Shown here piece after piece: positions 1 through 7,259 of a stretch of DNA of 64,000 nucleotides. The stretch covers positions 1-64,000 of the forward strand of contig NZ_SGJB01000002.1 of NCBI RefSeq assembly GCF_006861675.1, in the 5' to 3' direction. Position 1 is the stretch's first letter. Every line of letters starts with the position of its first letter. The stretch is from Peptacetobacter hominis (GTDB taxonomy: Bacteria > Bacillota > Clostridia > Peptostreptococcales > Peptostreptococcaceae). A model generated the notes under the pieces. The model did no database searches and had not been told where the DNA came from. It saw only the letters and a list, made by a program, of their open reading frames with translations. A program made the position numbers and the translations under genes.

Positions 1-119
1 CAATTTTTTAGAATAGATGCTTCTATATTATATTTTTTAGAAAGAATTCTATATCCAATGTTAGAGTTAATATATTCTTCAACTATTTTTAATTTTAATT
101 CTTTACTATATTTACTCAT
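1..119 (-). CDS. IS3-family transposase OrfA, N-terminal part
   Basis: Thirty-nine residues are visible, beginning MSKYSKELKLKIVEEYI and continuing through GYRILSKKYNIE. This is the N-terminal helix-turn-helix of IS3-family OrfA (transposase_8/InsE-like), in which a short basic helix precedes a DNA-recognition helix around the RxLxKKYxI motif. OrfA normally binds the element's terminal repeats and is joined to the DDE-domain OrfB by programmed frameshifting; OrfB is beyond the window edge. The ATG at 119 follows a GGGGG-rich ribosome site. Whether the copy is intact cannot be judged here. Confidence 0.75.
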   Translation of the reverse strand, partial: MSKYSKELKLKIVEEYINSNIGYRILSKKYNIEASILKN

Positions 120-170
120 AAAAAATCCCCCTTTGTTTAAACTTATGTCTAACAAAAGGGGTTAACTACA
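1..170 (-). mobile_element. IS3-family (IS150-group) insertion sequence, left end only
   Basis: The element runs off the left edge of the window. Read on the minus strand, its outer end at 170 begins TGTAGTTAACCCC and is followed by TTTTGTTAGACA. This resembles the terminal repeat of IS150-group elements (TGTA...CCC...TTGGACA). The transposase OrfA starts 51 bases inside, with an AGGGGG ribosome site. Family assignment rests on the end sequence and the OrfA N-terminus. The other end and any target-site duplication lie outside the window. Confidence 0.7.
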
Positions 171-266
171 CTTATGAGAGTGGTATTTTTCTATATACTT
201 GGAAACTAATATAACCCGTAATGGGCATATAAAGTTAGCAAGAATTGTCAAAAATATCTCGTCCAT
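162..266 (-). CDS. Small hydrophobic peptide, type I toxin-like, 3' end replaced by the IS
   Basis: A 34-residue ORF starts at ATG 266, eight bases after a perfect AGGAGG (275-280). It reads MDEIFLTILANFICPL, then RVILVSKYIEKYHSHKCS. A single hydrophobic segment (about residues 4-21) with a central Pro is followed by a charged tail, the layout of Fst/TxpA-type toxins of type I toxin-antitoxin systems. The last two sense codons and the TAA come from the IS end (162-170), so the original C-terminus has been lost or changed. An extended -10 lies about 90 bases upstream. No family match can be proven by eye; an ordinary leader peptide is possible. Confidence 0.45.
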   Translation of the reverse strand: MDEIFLTILANFICPLRVILVSKYIEKYHSHKCS

Positions 267-353
267 TCACGAAACCTCCTTTCATTGAAGTTAGATACCT
301 CCCTTCTTTGAAAATAGGTTCGCAAGCCACTCTCTATCATGATTCCTGTGGAC

Positions 354-362
354 ATTATAACA
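354..362 (-). promoter_or_regulatory. Extended -10 promoter element for the small peptide
   Basis: On the minus strand the sequence reads TGTTATAAT, a TGn extended -10 with a perfect TATAAT hexamer. It would give a leader of about 80 bases before the AGGAGG of the small peptide. No good -35 is seen at the usual distance, which is common for extended -10 promoters. Confidence 0.4.
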
Positions 363-555
363 TATATAAAATTAATTAAAAAGAACAAAGCCTATAAGCG
401 TATTTATCTGTATAGATATAAAAAAAGTGTTAAAGAATAAATTTATATTATCTTCATTGAAAAAAATACAGAGAAGAAATACAATAGAATATAAGAATAT
501 ATATAGAAGAGAGTATTTAAGAGGGTATTAATAAATAATACCGGAGGAAATAAAA

Positions 556-1716
556 ATGATAGATAAAAATAGAATAAGAGCCGTTGCATGGGCAGAAATA
601 GATCTTGATGCATTCAAGGAAAATCTTGCGAACATAAGAAAGTTACTTGTAAACAACGAGGTTATGTGTGGGATTGTAAAAGCCGATGCATACGGACATG
701 GAGCAGTTGAAATAGCCAGAACACTGGAAGAAAATGGAGTTGAATATCTGGCTGTATCAAGAGCTGAAGAAGCTATGGAGCTTAGAAGAAAACAGATAGA
801 CCTTCCAATACTTATACTTGGATATACACCAAAGGAAAGATATAGAGACATACTTAGAAACGATGTAAGATTTACAGTGTATTCAATAGATGCTGCAAGG
901 GAGATAAACAGAGTGGCTGAAGGCCTTGAAATGGATGCAAAGGTTCATATAAAGATAGATACAGGAATGAATAGAATCGGATTTCAGGTAAATGAACAGT
1001 CAATATCTGAAATCAAGGAAATATCTGAAATGAACAGAATAAATATAAAAGGGATATTTACTCACTTTGCAGCTGCAGATGAGGCTGACAAGGCATTTAC
1101 AAATATGCAGGCAGAGAAATTCAAATATATGATAAAAAGGCTTAAAGAAGAAGGTGTAAAAATACCAATGCTTCATGCCGCAAACAGTGCCGCAACGGTA
1201 GACTGTGATGATCTGAGATTTGACATGGTAAGAACAGGTATAATCATGTATGGATGCTATCCTTCTGATGAGATAATGACTGAAAGGCTTGAGCTGAAAC
1301 CTGTTATGACAATAAAAACGAGGGTATCTCATGTAAAGGAAATAGAAGCAGGAGAGAAAATAAGTTACGGATGTACATATGAAGCAAAGGAAAAAGAGAG
1401 AATTGCGACTCTTGCAATAGGATATGCTGACGGTGTTGTCAGAGGAAGAAAAAATCCTAAGGTATCTATAAACGGAAAATTCTATGACATTGTAGGTAGA
1501 ATATGTATGGATCAGTGCATGGTAAAAGTTGATGACAGTGTAGAAGTTGGAGATGAGGCTGTAATATTTGGCAAAGGCGGTATTTCTGTAAGTGAGTTTG
1601 CAGAGGACTGTGGAACTATTGCGCATGAGATTATGTGTAATATTTCAAGAAGGATACCGAGGGTGTTTATTGAACACGGGCAGATAATAAAATACGATGA
1701 TTATTTGAGATATTAA
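556..1716 (+). CDS. alr: Alanine racemase
   Basis: This PLP enzyme interconverts L- and D-alanine in the cytoplasm to supply D-Ala for peptidoglycan. The N-terminal barrel carries VKADAYGHGA with the PLP lysine at about residue 42. The C-terminal domain has the catalytic tyrosine in KISYGCTY (about residue 271) and the RICMDQCMVKVD block. The length of 386 residues is normal for the family. The ATG follows GGAGG with good spacing. The gene is monocistronic and ends in a hairpin terminator. A D,D-carboxypeptidase at 47.4 kb acts on the same D-Ala metabolism but is not linked. Identification is very secure; only a catabolic versus biosynthetic role is open. Confidence 0.97.
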   Translation: MIDKNRIRAVAWAEIDLDAFKENLANIRKLLVNNEVMCGIVKADAYGHGAVEIARTLEENGVEYLAVSRAEEAMELRRKQIDLPILILGYTPKERYRDILRNDVRFTVYSIDAAREINRVAEGLEMDAKVHIKIDTGMNRIGFQVNEQSISEIKEISEMNRINIKGIFTHFAAADEADKAFTNMQAEKFKYMIKRLKEEGVKIPMLHAANSAATVDCDDLRFDMVRTGIIMYGCYPSDEIMTERLELKPVMTIKTRVSHVKEIEAGEKISYGCTYEAKEKERIATLAIGYADGVVRGRKNPKVSINGKFYDIVGRICMDQCMVKVDDSVEVGDEAVIFGKGGISVSEFAEDCGTIAHEIMCNISRRIPRVFIEHGQIIKYDDYLRY

Positions 1717-1721
1717 TTTTA

Positions 1722-1769
1722 GAAAGACATTATTCAATCGATAAAAGATATGGATAATGTCTTTTTTGT
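1722..1769 (+). terminator. Rho-independent terminator after alr
   Basis: The arms AAAGACATTAT and ATAATGTCTTT enclose a loop of about 22 bases and run into a T6 tract. Confidence 0.8.
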
Positions 1770-1818
1770 TAAAATAATAAAAATGATTGAAATAAAACTT
1801 AAAAAGTATTATATTTTA

Positions 1819-1839
1819 ATTAGTAATGTATTTACTAAT
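1819..1839. promoter_or_regulatory. Dyad upstream of the CWB2 protein gene
   Basis: A perfect 8-bp inverted repeat, ATTAGTAA / TTACTAAT with a 5-base spacer, sits 45 bases before the CWB2 gene's start codon. It could be an operator or a 5'-leader hairpin. There is no T tract, so it is not a terminator. No cognate regulator is apparent nearby. Confidence 0.4.
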
Positions 1840-1883
1840 ATATGAGGGTGTAATTAATACTTAGAATAGGGGGATGAAGTATT

Positions 1884-3431
1884 ATGGATTTAAAGAAAAA
1901 AGTATCGATAACAATGAGTACTATGATAGCATTTGGATCTGTTGGTCTATATCCGACTGTATCTGAAGCAGCGACTCAGGAAAAAATAGCTGGCAGTGGT
2001 AGACATGAGACAGCTGTAAAGATAAGCCAAAATGGATGGAGCACATCTGAAAATGTAATTCTTGTAAATGATTCTGCAATAGCGGATGCACTTGCAGCTA
2101 CACCACTTGCTAAAAACTTAAATGCACCAATACTTCTTACAGGTAAAAATTCACTTAATAAGAGTACAGAGAATGAGATAAAAAGATTAGGTGCAAAAAA
2201 TATATATCTTATAGGTGGAACATCAGTGCTTCCTAGATTTTTAGAGGGAAATTTATCATCAAAAGGATATTCTGTTGAAAGAATATCTGGTGACACAAGA
2301 GAAGAAACTGCTATAGAAATTGCTGAGGAATTATCAGAATATATTGACATAAAAGAAATTGCAGTTGTAAATGGAAATACAGGACTTGCAGATGCGGTAA
2401 GTATATCTGCTGCAGCAGCGCAGAATAATATGGCGATAATATTAGCTAATCCTAAAAAAGGAATAGAGACATCAAAAGAATTTATAAAAGAAGAGGGTAT
2501 AGAAAAGTCCTATGTAATAGGGGGAACAGCAGCTATATCAGATTCAACAAAGAATACTCTTCCAAATGCGGAAAGAATAAGTGGTGGAAATAGAAATTCT
2601 ACAAATGCAAAAGTAATCAAGAGATTCTACAAGGATGCAGAACTAAATAATATCTATATAGCAAAAGATGGAAGTAAGGGAGCAAGTCAACTTGTAGATG
2701 CACTTGCTGTAGGAGTTTTAGCAGCAAAAAATGAATCTCCAGTAATGATTGTTTCTAATAATTTATCATTGTCTCAAAAATCTGTAATGTACGATAAGAA
2801 ATTTTCATCAATTGTTCAGGTTGGTGGAAATGGAAATGAGAACGCATTCAGAGAAGCAAATAAAGTACAATCTGGAGATATAAAAAGTGGGAAAAAAATA
2901 CCATCAACATACTATACAGATGTAGAAGTATGGTATGATGTAGACCATAAAAATGCGGAAGTAATATTTGGAAGGGATACATTAAATGGAAACCCTTGTA
3001 ATGTTATAAGTGCTCCAAATGATTATGAATGCATATTTGAAGTATACAAGAGTGGAAGTGTAGAAAAATATAAACTTGGAATGACTGAGTTAGGAACAAC
3101 AATGCAAAAATACAACGAGGATAAAGGTAAGTTTGAAAGTTATGCATTATTAACAGACTATATATTACCGATTGGATTTGCAAAATGTTATGGTGACTGG
3201 TATTCAGAAGAAGGATACAATTATAAAATAACAGAAGACTCATTTATTGGATATCCATATGAGGTTATTTCATCAAAAGAAAAAGATCATTTATATACTT
3301 ATGAAATAAATCTAAATGTAGAGGGTCAAATAGTAAAATTAAAATTAGAATATGAAATTCATGGATTCATATATTTATCAAAATATAATAAAAATATAGG
3401 TGAGTATGAATTTATAGATATATTGTCATAA
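1884..3431 (+). CDS. Secreted cell-wall-binding (CWB2 repeat) surface protein
   Basis: An N-terminal Sec signal peptide (MDLKKKVSITMSTMIAFG, cleavage after VSEA, about residue 29) is followed by three CWB2-like repeats. These start at IAGSGRHETAVKIS (about 36), RISGDTREETAIEIA (about 133) and RISGGNRNSTNAKVI (about 231). Such triplets anchor clostridial S-layer and Cwp proteins to an anionic cell-wall polymer. The C-terminal 185 residues (about 330-515) are Tyr- and acid-rich, beta-like, and not recognised; they are probably the exposed functional part. The ATG at 1884 follows GGGGG. A zinc-ribbon lipoprotein and two membrane-anchored proteins follow on the same strand without an intervening terminator, so a surface operon is likely. 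The ligand is unknown. Confidence 0.88.
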   Translation: MDLKKKVSITMSTMIAFGSVGLYPTVSEAATQEKIAGSGRHETAVKISQNGWSTSENVILVNDSAIADALAATPLAKNLNAPILLTGKNSLNKSTENEIKRLGAKNIYLIGGTSVLPRFLEGNLSSKGYSVERISGDTREETAIEIAEELSEYIDIKEIAVVNGNTGLADAVSISAAAAQNNMAIILANPKKGIETSKEFIKEEGIEKSYVIGGTAAISDSTKNTLPNAERISGGNRNSTNAKVIKRFYKDAELNNIYIAKDGSKGASQLVDALAVGVLAAKNESPVMIVSNNLSLSQKSVMYDKKFSSIVQVGGNGNENAFREANKVQSGDIKSGKKIPSTYYTDVEVWYDVDHKNAEVIFGRDTLNGNPCNVISAPNDYECIFEVYKSGSVEKYKLGMTELGTTMQKYNEDKGKFESYALLTDYILPIGFAKCYGDWYSEEGYNYKITEDSFIGYPYEVISSKEKDHLYTYEINLNVEGQIVKLKLEYEIHGFIYLSKYNKNIGEYEFIDILS

Positions 3432-3447
3432 AATGGGGGGAAGATAA

Positions 3448-3927
3448 ATGAAAAAAAGTTTAATATATATACTTGTGTTTATGATGTCAGTGATGATGTC
3501 TTTTACTGGATGTAATAAAAATAATCAAGAAAGCGAGGTTAAAGAAGAACCTGTGCAGGAAATTAAAGTATATTGTGCAAAGTGTGCTGCTGAGTCGAAT
3601 AAACTTACAAAAGTATGTGAAAGCTGTAATGAGGAAACTACTTGGGCTGTAGAAAAACCTGAGATACAAGAAGAAGTTGAAGAGGAAGCATATACGGATA
3701 CCTCAGATAATTATGATAACGAGACATATACGAATGATGAAAAAATGGGTGTTTGTCGGATCTGTGGGAAGTCAGATAGTATGGAAAATCTAGAACATCT
3801 TCATGGAATTGGATATATGGTGCATATAGAATGTCATGAAGCTTATCCGAAATGTGAGAACTGCGGAAATAATCTTTTTGAATTTGAAAGTGATACTCCA
3901 GGGCTGTGTTTTACGTGTGGTAATTAA
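3448..3927 (+). CDS. Zinc-ribbon lipoprotein of unknown function
   Basis: The N-terminus has a lipoprotein signal ending in the lipobox SFTGC (Cys at about residue 22), so the mature protein should be tethered to the outer face of the membrane. It then has CAKC/CESC Cys pairs at about residues 44-65, an acidic Tyr/Thr linker, and a C-terminal cluster with CRICGKSD, CENCGN and CFTCGN. These look like two small zinc ribbons or a LIM-like fold. Paired cysteines on an exported lipoprotein are uncommon, and whether they bind metal or form disulfides is unknown. The gene lies 16 bases after the CWB2 gene. No enzymatic domain is recognised. Confidence 0.75.
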   Translation: MKKSLIYILVFMMSVMMSFTGCNKNNQESEVKEEPVQEIKVYCAKCAAESNKLTKVCESCNEETTWAVEKPEIQEEVEEEAYTDTSDNYDNETYTNDEKMGVCRICGKSDSMENLEHLHGIGYMVHIECHEAYPKCENCGNNLFEFESDTPGLCFTCGN

Positions 3928-3985
3928 ATCAGAAATAGCTAATATATAAATTGGTATTTAGTCAGAAGGGGATGTAATTGAAGAT

Positions 3986-4567
3986 ATGAATAAAGGAAAC
4001 AATAGCGTAGCAACAATAGTTGTATCAGCTATAATTGCACTGCTTTTTCTGGGAGTAGGTTTTTTTCTAGGGGAAAAAACAGCACCTTTGTGTAGTGATT
4101 CAAAACATAATAATCTTGAAGAAGAGTTATCTGCACTTGAAGAAGAAAATCAAAAGCTGAAGGAAGAAACCAGTGAAACAGAAGAAAAAGAAGAAGATAA
4201 AGAATCAAATATATATACATATTCTGATGATCTTCCATGGGGTGGAAGCTGTGTTGCATATGACAATGATATGGACAATTTTATGAATTCTCAGTATGAA
4301 TGGGGAGGAGCGTTGATGCTTATATCTGATGTCATGTATAACTATGAGATATATGAAGTTGAAAGCTATGACAACGGAACACTTATAAATATGGATAGTG
4401 TAAATCCGGAAACAGGAAATTATAACTTTAAGGTGTTCTTTGATAGAGATAAAGATAAGTATATAGTATTGAATGTAAAGGATAAGGACAACGGAAAAAC
4501 ATATAAATCTCCAGATTCAATACAGACATATCTTGAAGATGTATATAGAAGAATCATAGGAATATAA
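3986..4567 (+). CDS. Membrane-anchored coiled-coil protein, paralog A
   Basis: One N-terminal transmembrane helix (about residues 8-30, ending FFLGEKTAP) precedes a Glu/Lys-rich coiled coil (about 41-73). A C-terminal globular domain ends in DKDNGKTYKSPDSIQTYLED. The neighbouring gene at 4580 encodes the same architecture and the same C-terminal motif, so the two arose by tandem duplication. With the helix as an uncleaved anchor, the C-terminal domain is probably extracytoplasmic. The ATG follows AAGGGG with slightly long spacing. Function is not recognised. The context with the CWB2 protein and lipoprotein suggests an envelope role. Confidence 0.7.
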   Translation: MNKGNNSVATIVVSAIIALLFLGVGFFLGEKTAPLCSDSKHNNLEEELSALEEENQKLKEETSETEEKEEDKESNIYTYSDDLPWGGSCVAYDNDMDNFMNSQYEWGGALMLISDVMYNYEIYEVESYDNGTLINMDSVNPETGNYNFKVFFDRDKDKYIVLNVKDKDNGKTYKSPDSIQTYLEDVYRRIIGI

Positions 4568-4579
4568 TGGGAGTAAGTT

Positions 4580-5212
4580 ATGAAGAACAACAATATAATG
4601 ATGTTATTAATGTCAGCATTATTGGGGATTGTATTTCTAGGAATAGGATTTTTTGCTGGAAGAAGTAGTGTATCAATATGTAGAAATCCAGAGCATTCAA
4701 AAATGGAAATAGAAATCTCAAGACTTGAGATTGAGAACAAAAATTTAAAAAAGGGTACTGATAATATAACAGAGGACAACAAAGCATCAACTCAAAAAGA
4801 ATTGAGTTTTGCAGAAGAGGAAGAGAAAAACCTAAATGAATCAGATGGGGGAAATTTTTATCCATATGATTCTGAATTACCATCTGGAAATATGAATACA
4901 AAATATCAAGGGGTTATCAAAAACTTTATGTGGGCTCCTTATATTGAAGGAAATAATAAATACACTATAGAGGATGTATTTAGTTATTATAATATGCATG
5001 GAACAGACTATTTTGATAATGGATGTATAATCAAAATGGAGAGCACAGACAACTCAGAGGGTAATTATGAATTCAATGTATTTATAGATGAGAAGAATAA
5101 TAAATACGTATTTGTAGATGTACTGGATAGAGACAACGGAAAAACATATAAATCAGCCGAATCTATAAAAACATATTTGGACGATGTGTATTCAAGATTT
5201 ATGAACAATTAA
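4580..5212 (+). CDS. Membrane-anchored coiled-coil protein, paralog B
   Basis: A TM helix (about residues 8-26, ...GIGFFAGRSSV) is followed by a coiled coil (about 40-75) and a C-terminal domain ending DRDNGKTYKSAESIKTYLDD. This tail is nearly identical to that of the preceding gene. The middle (FYPYDSELPSGN...) is also similar, but the region around residues 110-160 has diverged. Only 12 bases separate the two genes, so they are co-transcribed, and a strong terminator follows. A dimer or heterodimer through the coiled coils is plausible but not shown. No known domain was recognised. Confidence 0.7.
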   Translation: MKNNNIMMLLMSALLGIVFLGIGFFAGRSSVSICRNPEHSKMEIEISRLEIENKNLKKGTDNITEDNKASTQKELSFAEEEEKNLNESDGGNFYPYDSELPSGNMNTKYQGVIKNFMWAPYIEGNNKYTIEDVFSYYNMHGTDYFDNGCIIKMESTDNSEGNYEFNVFIDEKNNKYVFVDVLDRDNGKTYKSAESIKTYLDDVYSRFMNN

Positions 5213-5218
5213 ACAATA

Positions 5219-5254
5219 TTAAAAAGGAGAGTTTGATATGAACTCTCCTTTTTG
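5219..5254 (+). terminator. Terminator closing the surface operon
   Basis: AAAAAGGAGAGTT and AACTCTCCTTTTT form a 13-bp stem with a 7-base loop. The hairpin is symmetric enough to work in both directions. Confidence 0.85.
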
Positions 5255-5324
5255 CATAGGTTGAGAATACACGCTTTTTCTGATAAAATTAAAGTTTAGA
5301 AGATAATTTGAACGGAGGATAAAT

Positions 5325-6689
5325 ATGCTTGAAAAAAACAAAGAGTATATAGTTGATATAGTAGATATTGGAGACGGTGGAGTAGGAATTGGAAAGTACG
5401 ATGGGTTCACTGTATTTGTAGACGGCGGACTTTTCATGGACAAAGTAAGGGTAAAAATAAGCAAATCAAAGAAAAATTATGCAGTTGGAGATATAGTTGA
5501 GTTCATAGAAAAATCTCCATACAGAGTGGAAAGAGTATGTGATGAGTCGCTTAGAATGTGCGGTGGATGTCAGATCCAGGAGCTTGACTACAAAAAACAG
5601 CTTGAACTGAAAACAAATGAAGTAAAGCAGGTAATATCGAGAATAGGAAAGCTTGAGGGAGTAAATGTACACGACACTATAGGAATGGAAACACCATTCA
5701 GATACAGAAACAAGGCACAGTTTCCAGTTCAGTCAAGAAACGGAAAACCTGTAATAGGATTCTATAGAAAGAAAAGCCACGATGTAATACCTACATCAAA
5801 ATGTGTGATACAACACGAGCTTAACGACGTGATAATAGAGACAGTCAGAGAGTATATAGAAAAGTGCGGAGTAAAAATATACGACGAGGTAAAACACACA
5901 GGAGTACTTAGACATATAGTTACAAAGATTGGATTTACAACTGGCGAGGTAATGGTCGTACTTGTAGCAAACGGGAAAAATCTTCCTTGTATAGAAATGC
6001 TTGTAGATATGCTGAAGGAAAGAGTGGAAGGATTCAAGACACTTGTAATAAATGTAAATAAAAACAAGACAAATGTAATACTTGGAAGAGAGAATATAAC
6101 AGTATACGGAGACGGAAGAATAAACGACTATATAGGAGAGCTTATGTTTGAAATATCTCCATTATCGTTTTTCCAGGTAAACCCTGTTCAGACAGAGGTA
6201 TTATACAACAAGGCGCTTGAATATGCGGGACTTACAGGAAATGAGACTGTGTTTGACATATACTGCGGAATAGGGACAATATCGCTGTTTCTGGCTCAGA
6301 AGGCAAAGAAAGTATACGGGATAGAGATTGTAGAGGACGCGATAAAGGATGCAAAGAAAAATGCAGCGCTTAATGGACTTGATAATACAGAGTTCTATGC
6401 TGGAAAGGCTGAGGAAGTAGTTCCTGAGATGTACAAGCAGGGAAAAAGAGCTGATGTTGTGGTAGTCGATCCTCCAAGAAAAGGATGCGATGAGAAAGTT
6501 CTTGATACTATAGTTTCTATGCAGCCAGAGAGGGTGGTTTATGTTTCTTGTAACCCATCGACTCTTGCAAGGGATCTTGCTTATCTGGATGAGAGAGGTT
6601 ATAAGTGTGATGAAGTGCAGCCGGTTGATATGTTCCCTCATAGTGTGCATGTGGAGTGCGTAGTCTTGATGACAAAAGTACAGAACTGA
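5325..6689 (+). CDS. rlmD: 23S rRNA (uracil-5-)-methyltransferase, RlmD/RlmCD family
   Basis: This SAM-dependent enzyme makes 5-methyluridine in 23S rRNA. It has an N-terminal TRAM (OB-fold) domain (about 1-60) and the four-Cys iron-sulfur set including CDESLRMCGGCQ (about 71-82). SAM motif I is DIYCGIGTISLF, followed by VDPPRKGC and the catalytic Cys in YVSCNPSTLARDL (about 408). The length of 454 residues is typical. The ATG follows GGAGG. The last codons (HVECVVLMTKVQN) drop the ATA/AGA bias of the rest, and the DNA beyond is foreign in style. The 3' end of this gene is a known integration site for mobile elements, which fits the island that follows. Confidence 0.95.
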   Translation: MLEKNKEYIVDIVDIGDGGVGIGKYDGFTVFVDGGLFMDKVRVKISKSKKNYAVGDIVEFIEKSPYRVERVCDESLRMCGGCQIQELDYKKQLELKTNEVKQVISRIGKLEGVNVHDTIGMETPFRYRNKAQFPVQSRNGKPVIGFYRKKSHDVIPTSKCVIQHELNDVIIETVREYIEKCGVKIYDEVKHTGVLRHIVTKIGFTTGEVMVVLVANGKNLPCIEMLVDMLKERVEGFKTLVINVNKNKTNVILGRENITVYGDGRINDYIGELMFEISPLSFFQVNPVQTEVLYNKALEYAGLTGNETVFDIYCGIGTISLFLAQKAKKVYGIEIVEDAIKDAKKNAALNGLDNTEFYAGKAEEVVPEMYKQGKRADVVVVDPPRKGCDEKVLDTIVSMQPERVVYVSCNPSTLARDLAYLDERGYKCDEVQPVDMFPHSVHVECVVLMTKVQN

Positions 6690-6868
6690 ATACCGAAAAA
6701 GGCTTGAAAACAAGGAATTTCCGAGAATTGGGAGTGTGTTTCTTATCTGCTCTTTTGAACGATAAAAGAACCTTGCTGTGATATGAAAAGAAGGTTGAGT
6801 TGACAGGTTGAAAATGGGAAAGGTCGAGTGGACAAGACGATTATCTTGTGACAAGGAGGAATAGTACC
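6690..6868. other. Island edge downstream of rlmD
   Basis: This stretch holds no ORF. Its composition is more GC-rich and purine-mixed than the flanking intergenic DNA, and it looks like residual mobile-element DNA bordering rlmD. No recombinase gene or clear direct repeat of the rlmD end was found in the window. Confidence 0.4.
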
Positions 6869-7027
6869 ATAATAAATTTAGAGAAATTAAAAGAAATAAA
6901 AGAATTACGAAAGGTCTGGCCGCATGAAGCATTGAACTTTACTCCTTGGCTTGCGGAAGAGGATAATCTTACGCTGTTGGCAGAACCGTGGCAACAGAAA
7001 CCGTCTGCCAAACATTCAGTTACTTGA
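6869..7027 (+). pseudogene. Remnant of a DUF4268-type protein, N-terminus only
   Basis: An AGGAGG (6854-6859) is followed by an ATA where ATG is expected, then INLEKLKEIKELRKVW and PHEALNFTPWLAEEDN. This is the characteristic opening of DUF4268-containing, nuclease-like proteins. After about 40 residues the homology stops and the frame runs to TGA at 7025-7027. The gene has therefore lost its start codon and most of its body, and the next bases belong to a different gene remnant. Assignment to DUF4268 is from memory of the conserved VW.HEA.DFT.WLAE opening. Confidence 0.6.
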
Positions 7028-7223
7028 AGGTAGAAGTAATGGCAGTAAGAATGCTATGCACCTTGTGGATTACTATAACGATATGAATGATGAGCAAAAG
7101 GCAGTGTTTCATAAAGAGGCTCTTATACCAGATGTAGTTTCTCTTGAATTAGAGAATTTTGAAGAATTTTATTAAAAGAGAAAGATTTTATTTACAAGAG
7201 AGATTCGTCAGTTGTTGGGATGA
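6984..7223 (+). pseudogene. Remnant of a DUF262/HNH (GmrSD-like) protein, C-terminus
   Basis: In another frame the DNA encodes NRLPNIQLLEGRSNGSKN, then YYNDMNDEQKAVFH, LENFEEFY, a TAA, and KRKILFTREIRQLLG followed by TGA. This matches the end of GmrSD-type DUF262/DUF1524 proteins: the N.QLL.G..N..K block of the HNH region and a final NFEEFYEKRK.....EI..LL helix. The internal TAA replaces what is usually GAA. The fragment is joined directly to the DUF4268 remnant, so a deletion has fused two dead genes. An intact relative lies at 12946-15081. Confidence 0.6.
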
Positions 7224-7259
7224 ATATAATGAAAAGAAGGAAGGAGGTATTCGATAAAG

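Noticed and set aside
1000..1626. Long minus-strand frame opposite alr
   Set aside because: It is an antisense shadow of alr, with Cys/Tyr/Phe/Ser-rich translation, no ribosome site and no promoter.
6201..6932. 243-codon minus-strand frame opposite the end of rlmD and the island edge
   Set aside because: Most of it is antisense to rlmD. The remainder covers foreign non-coding DNA, and no start signals or known motif are present.
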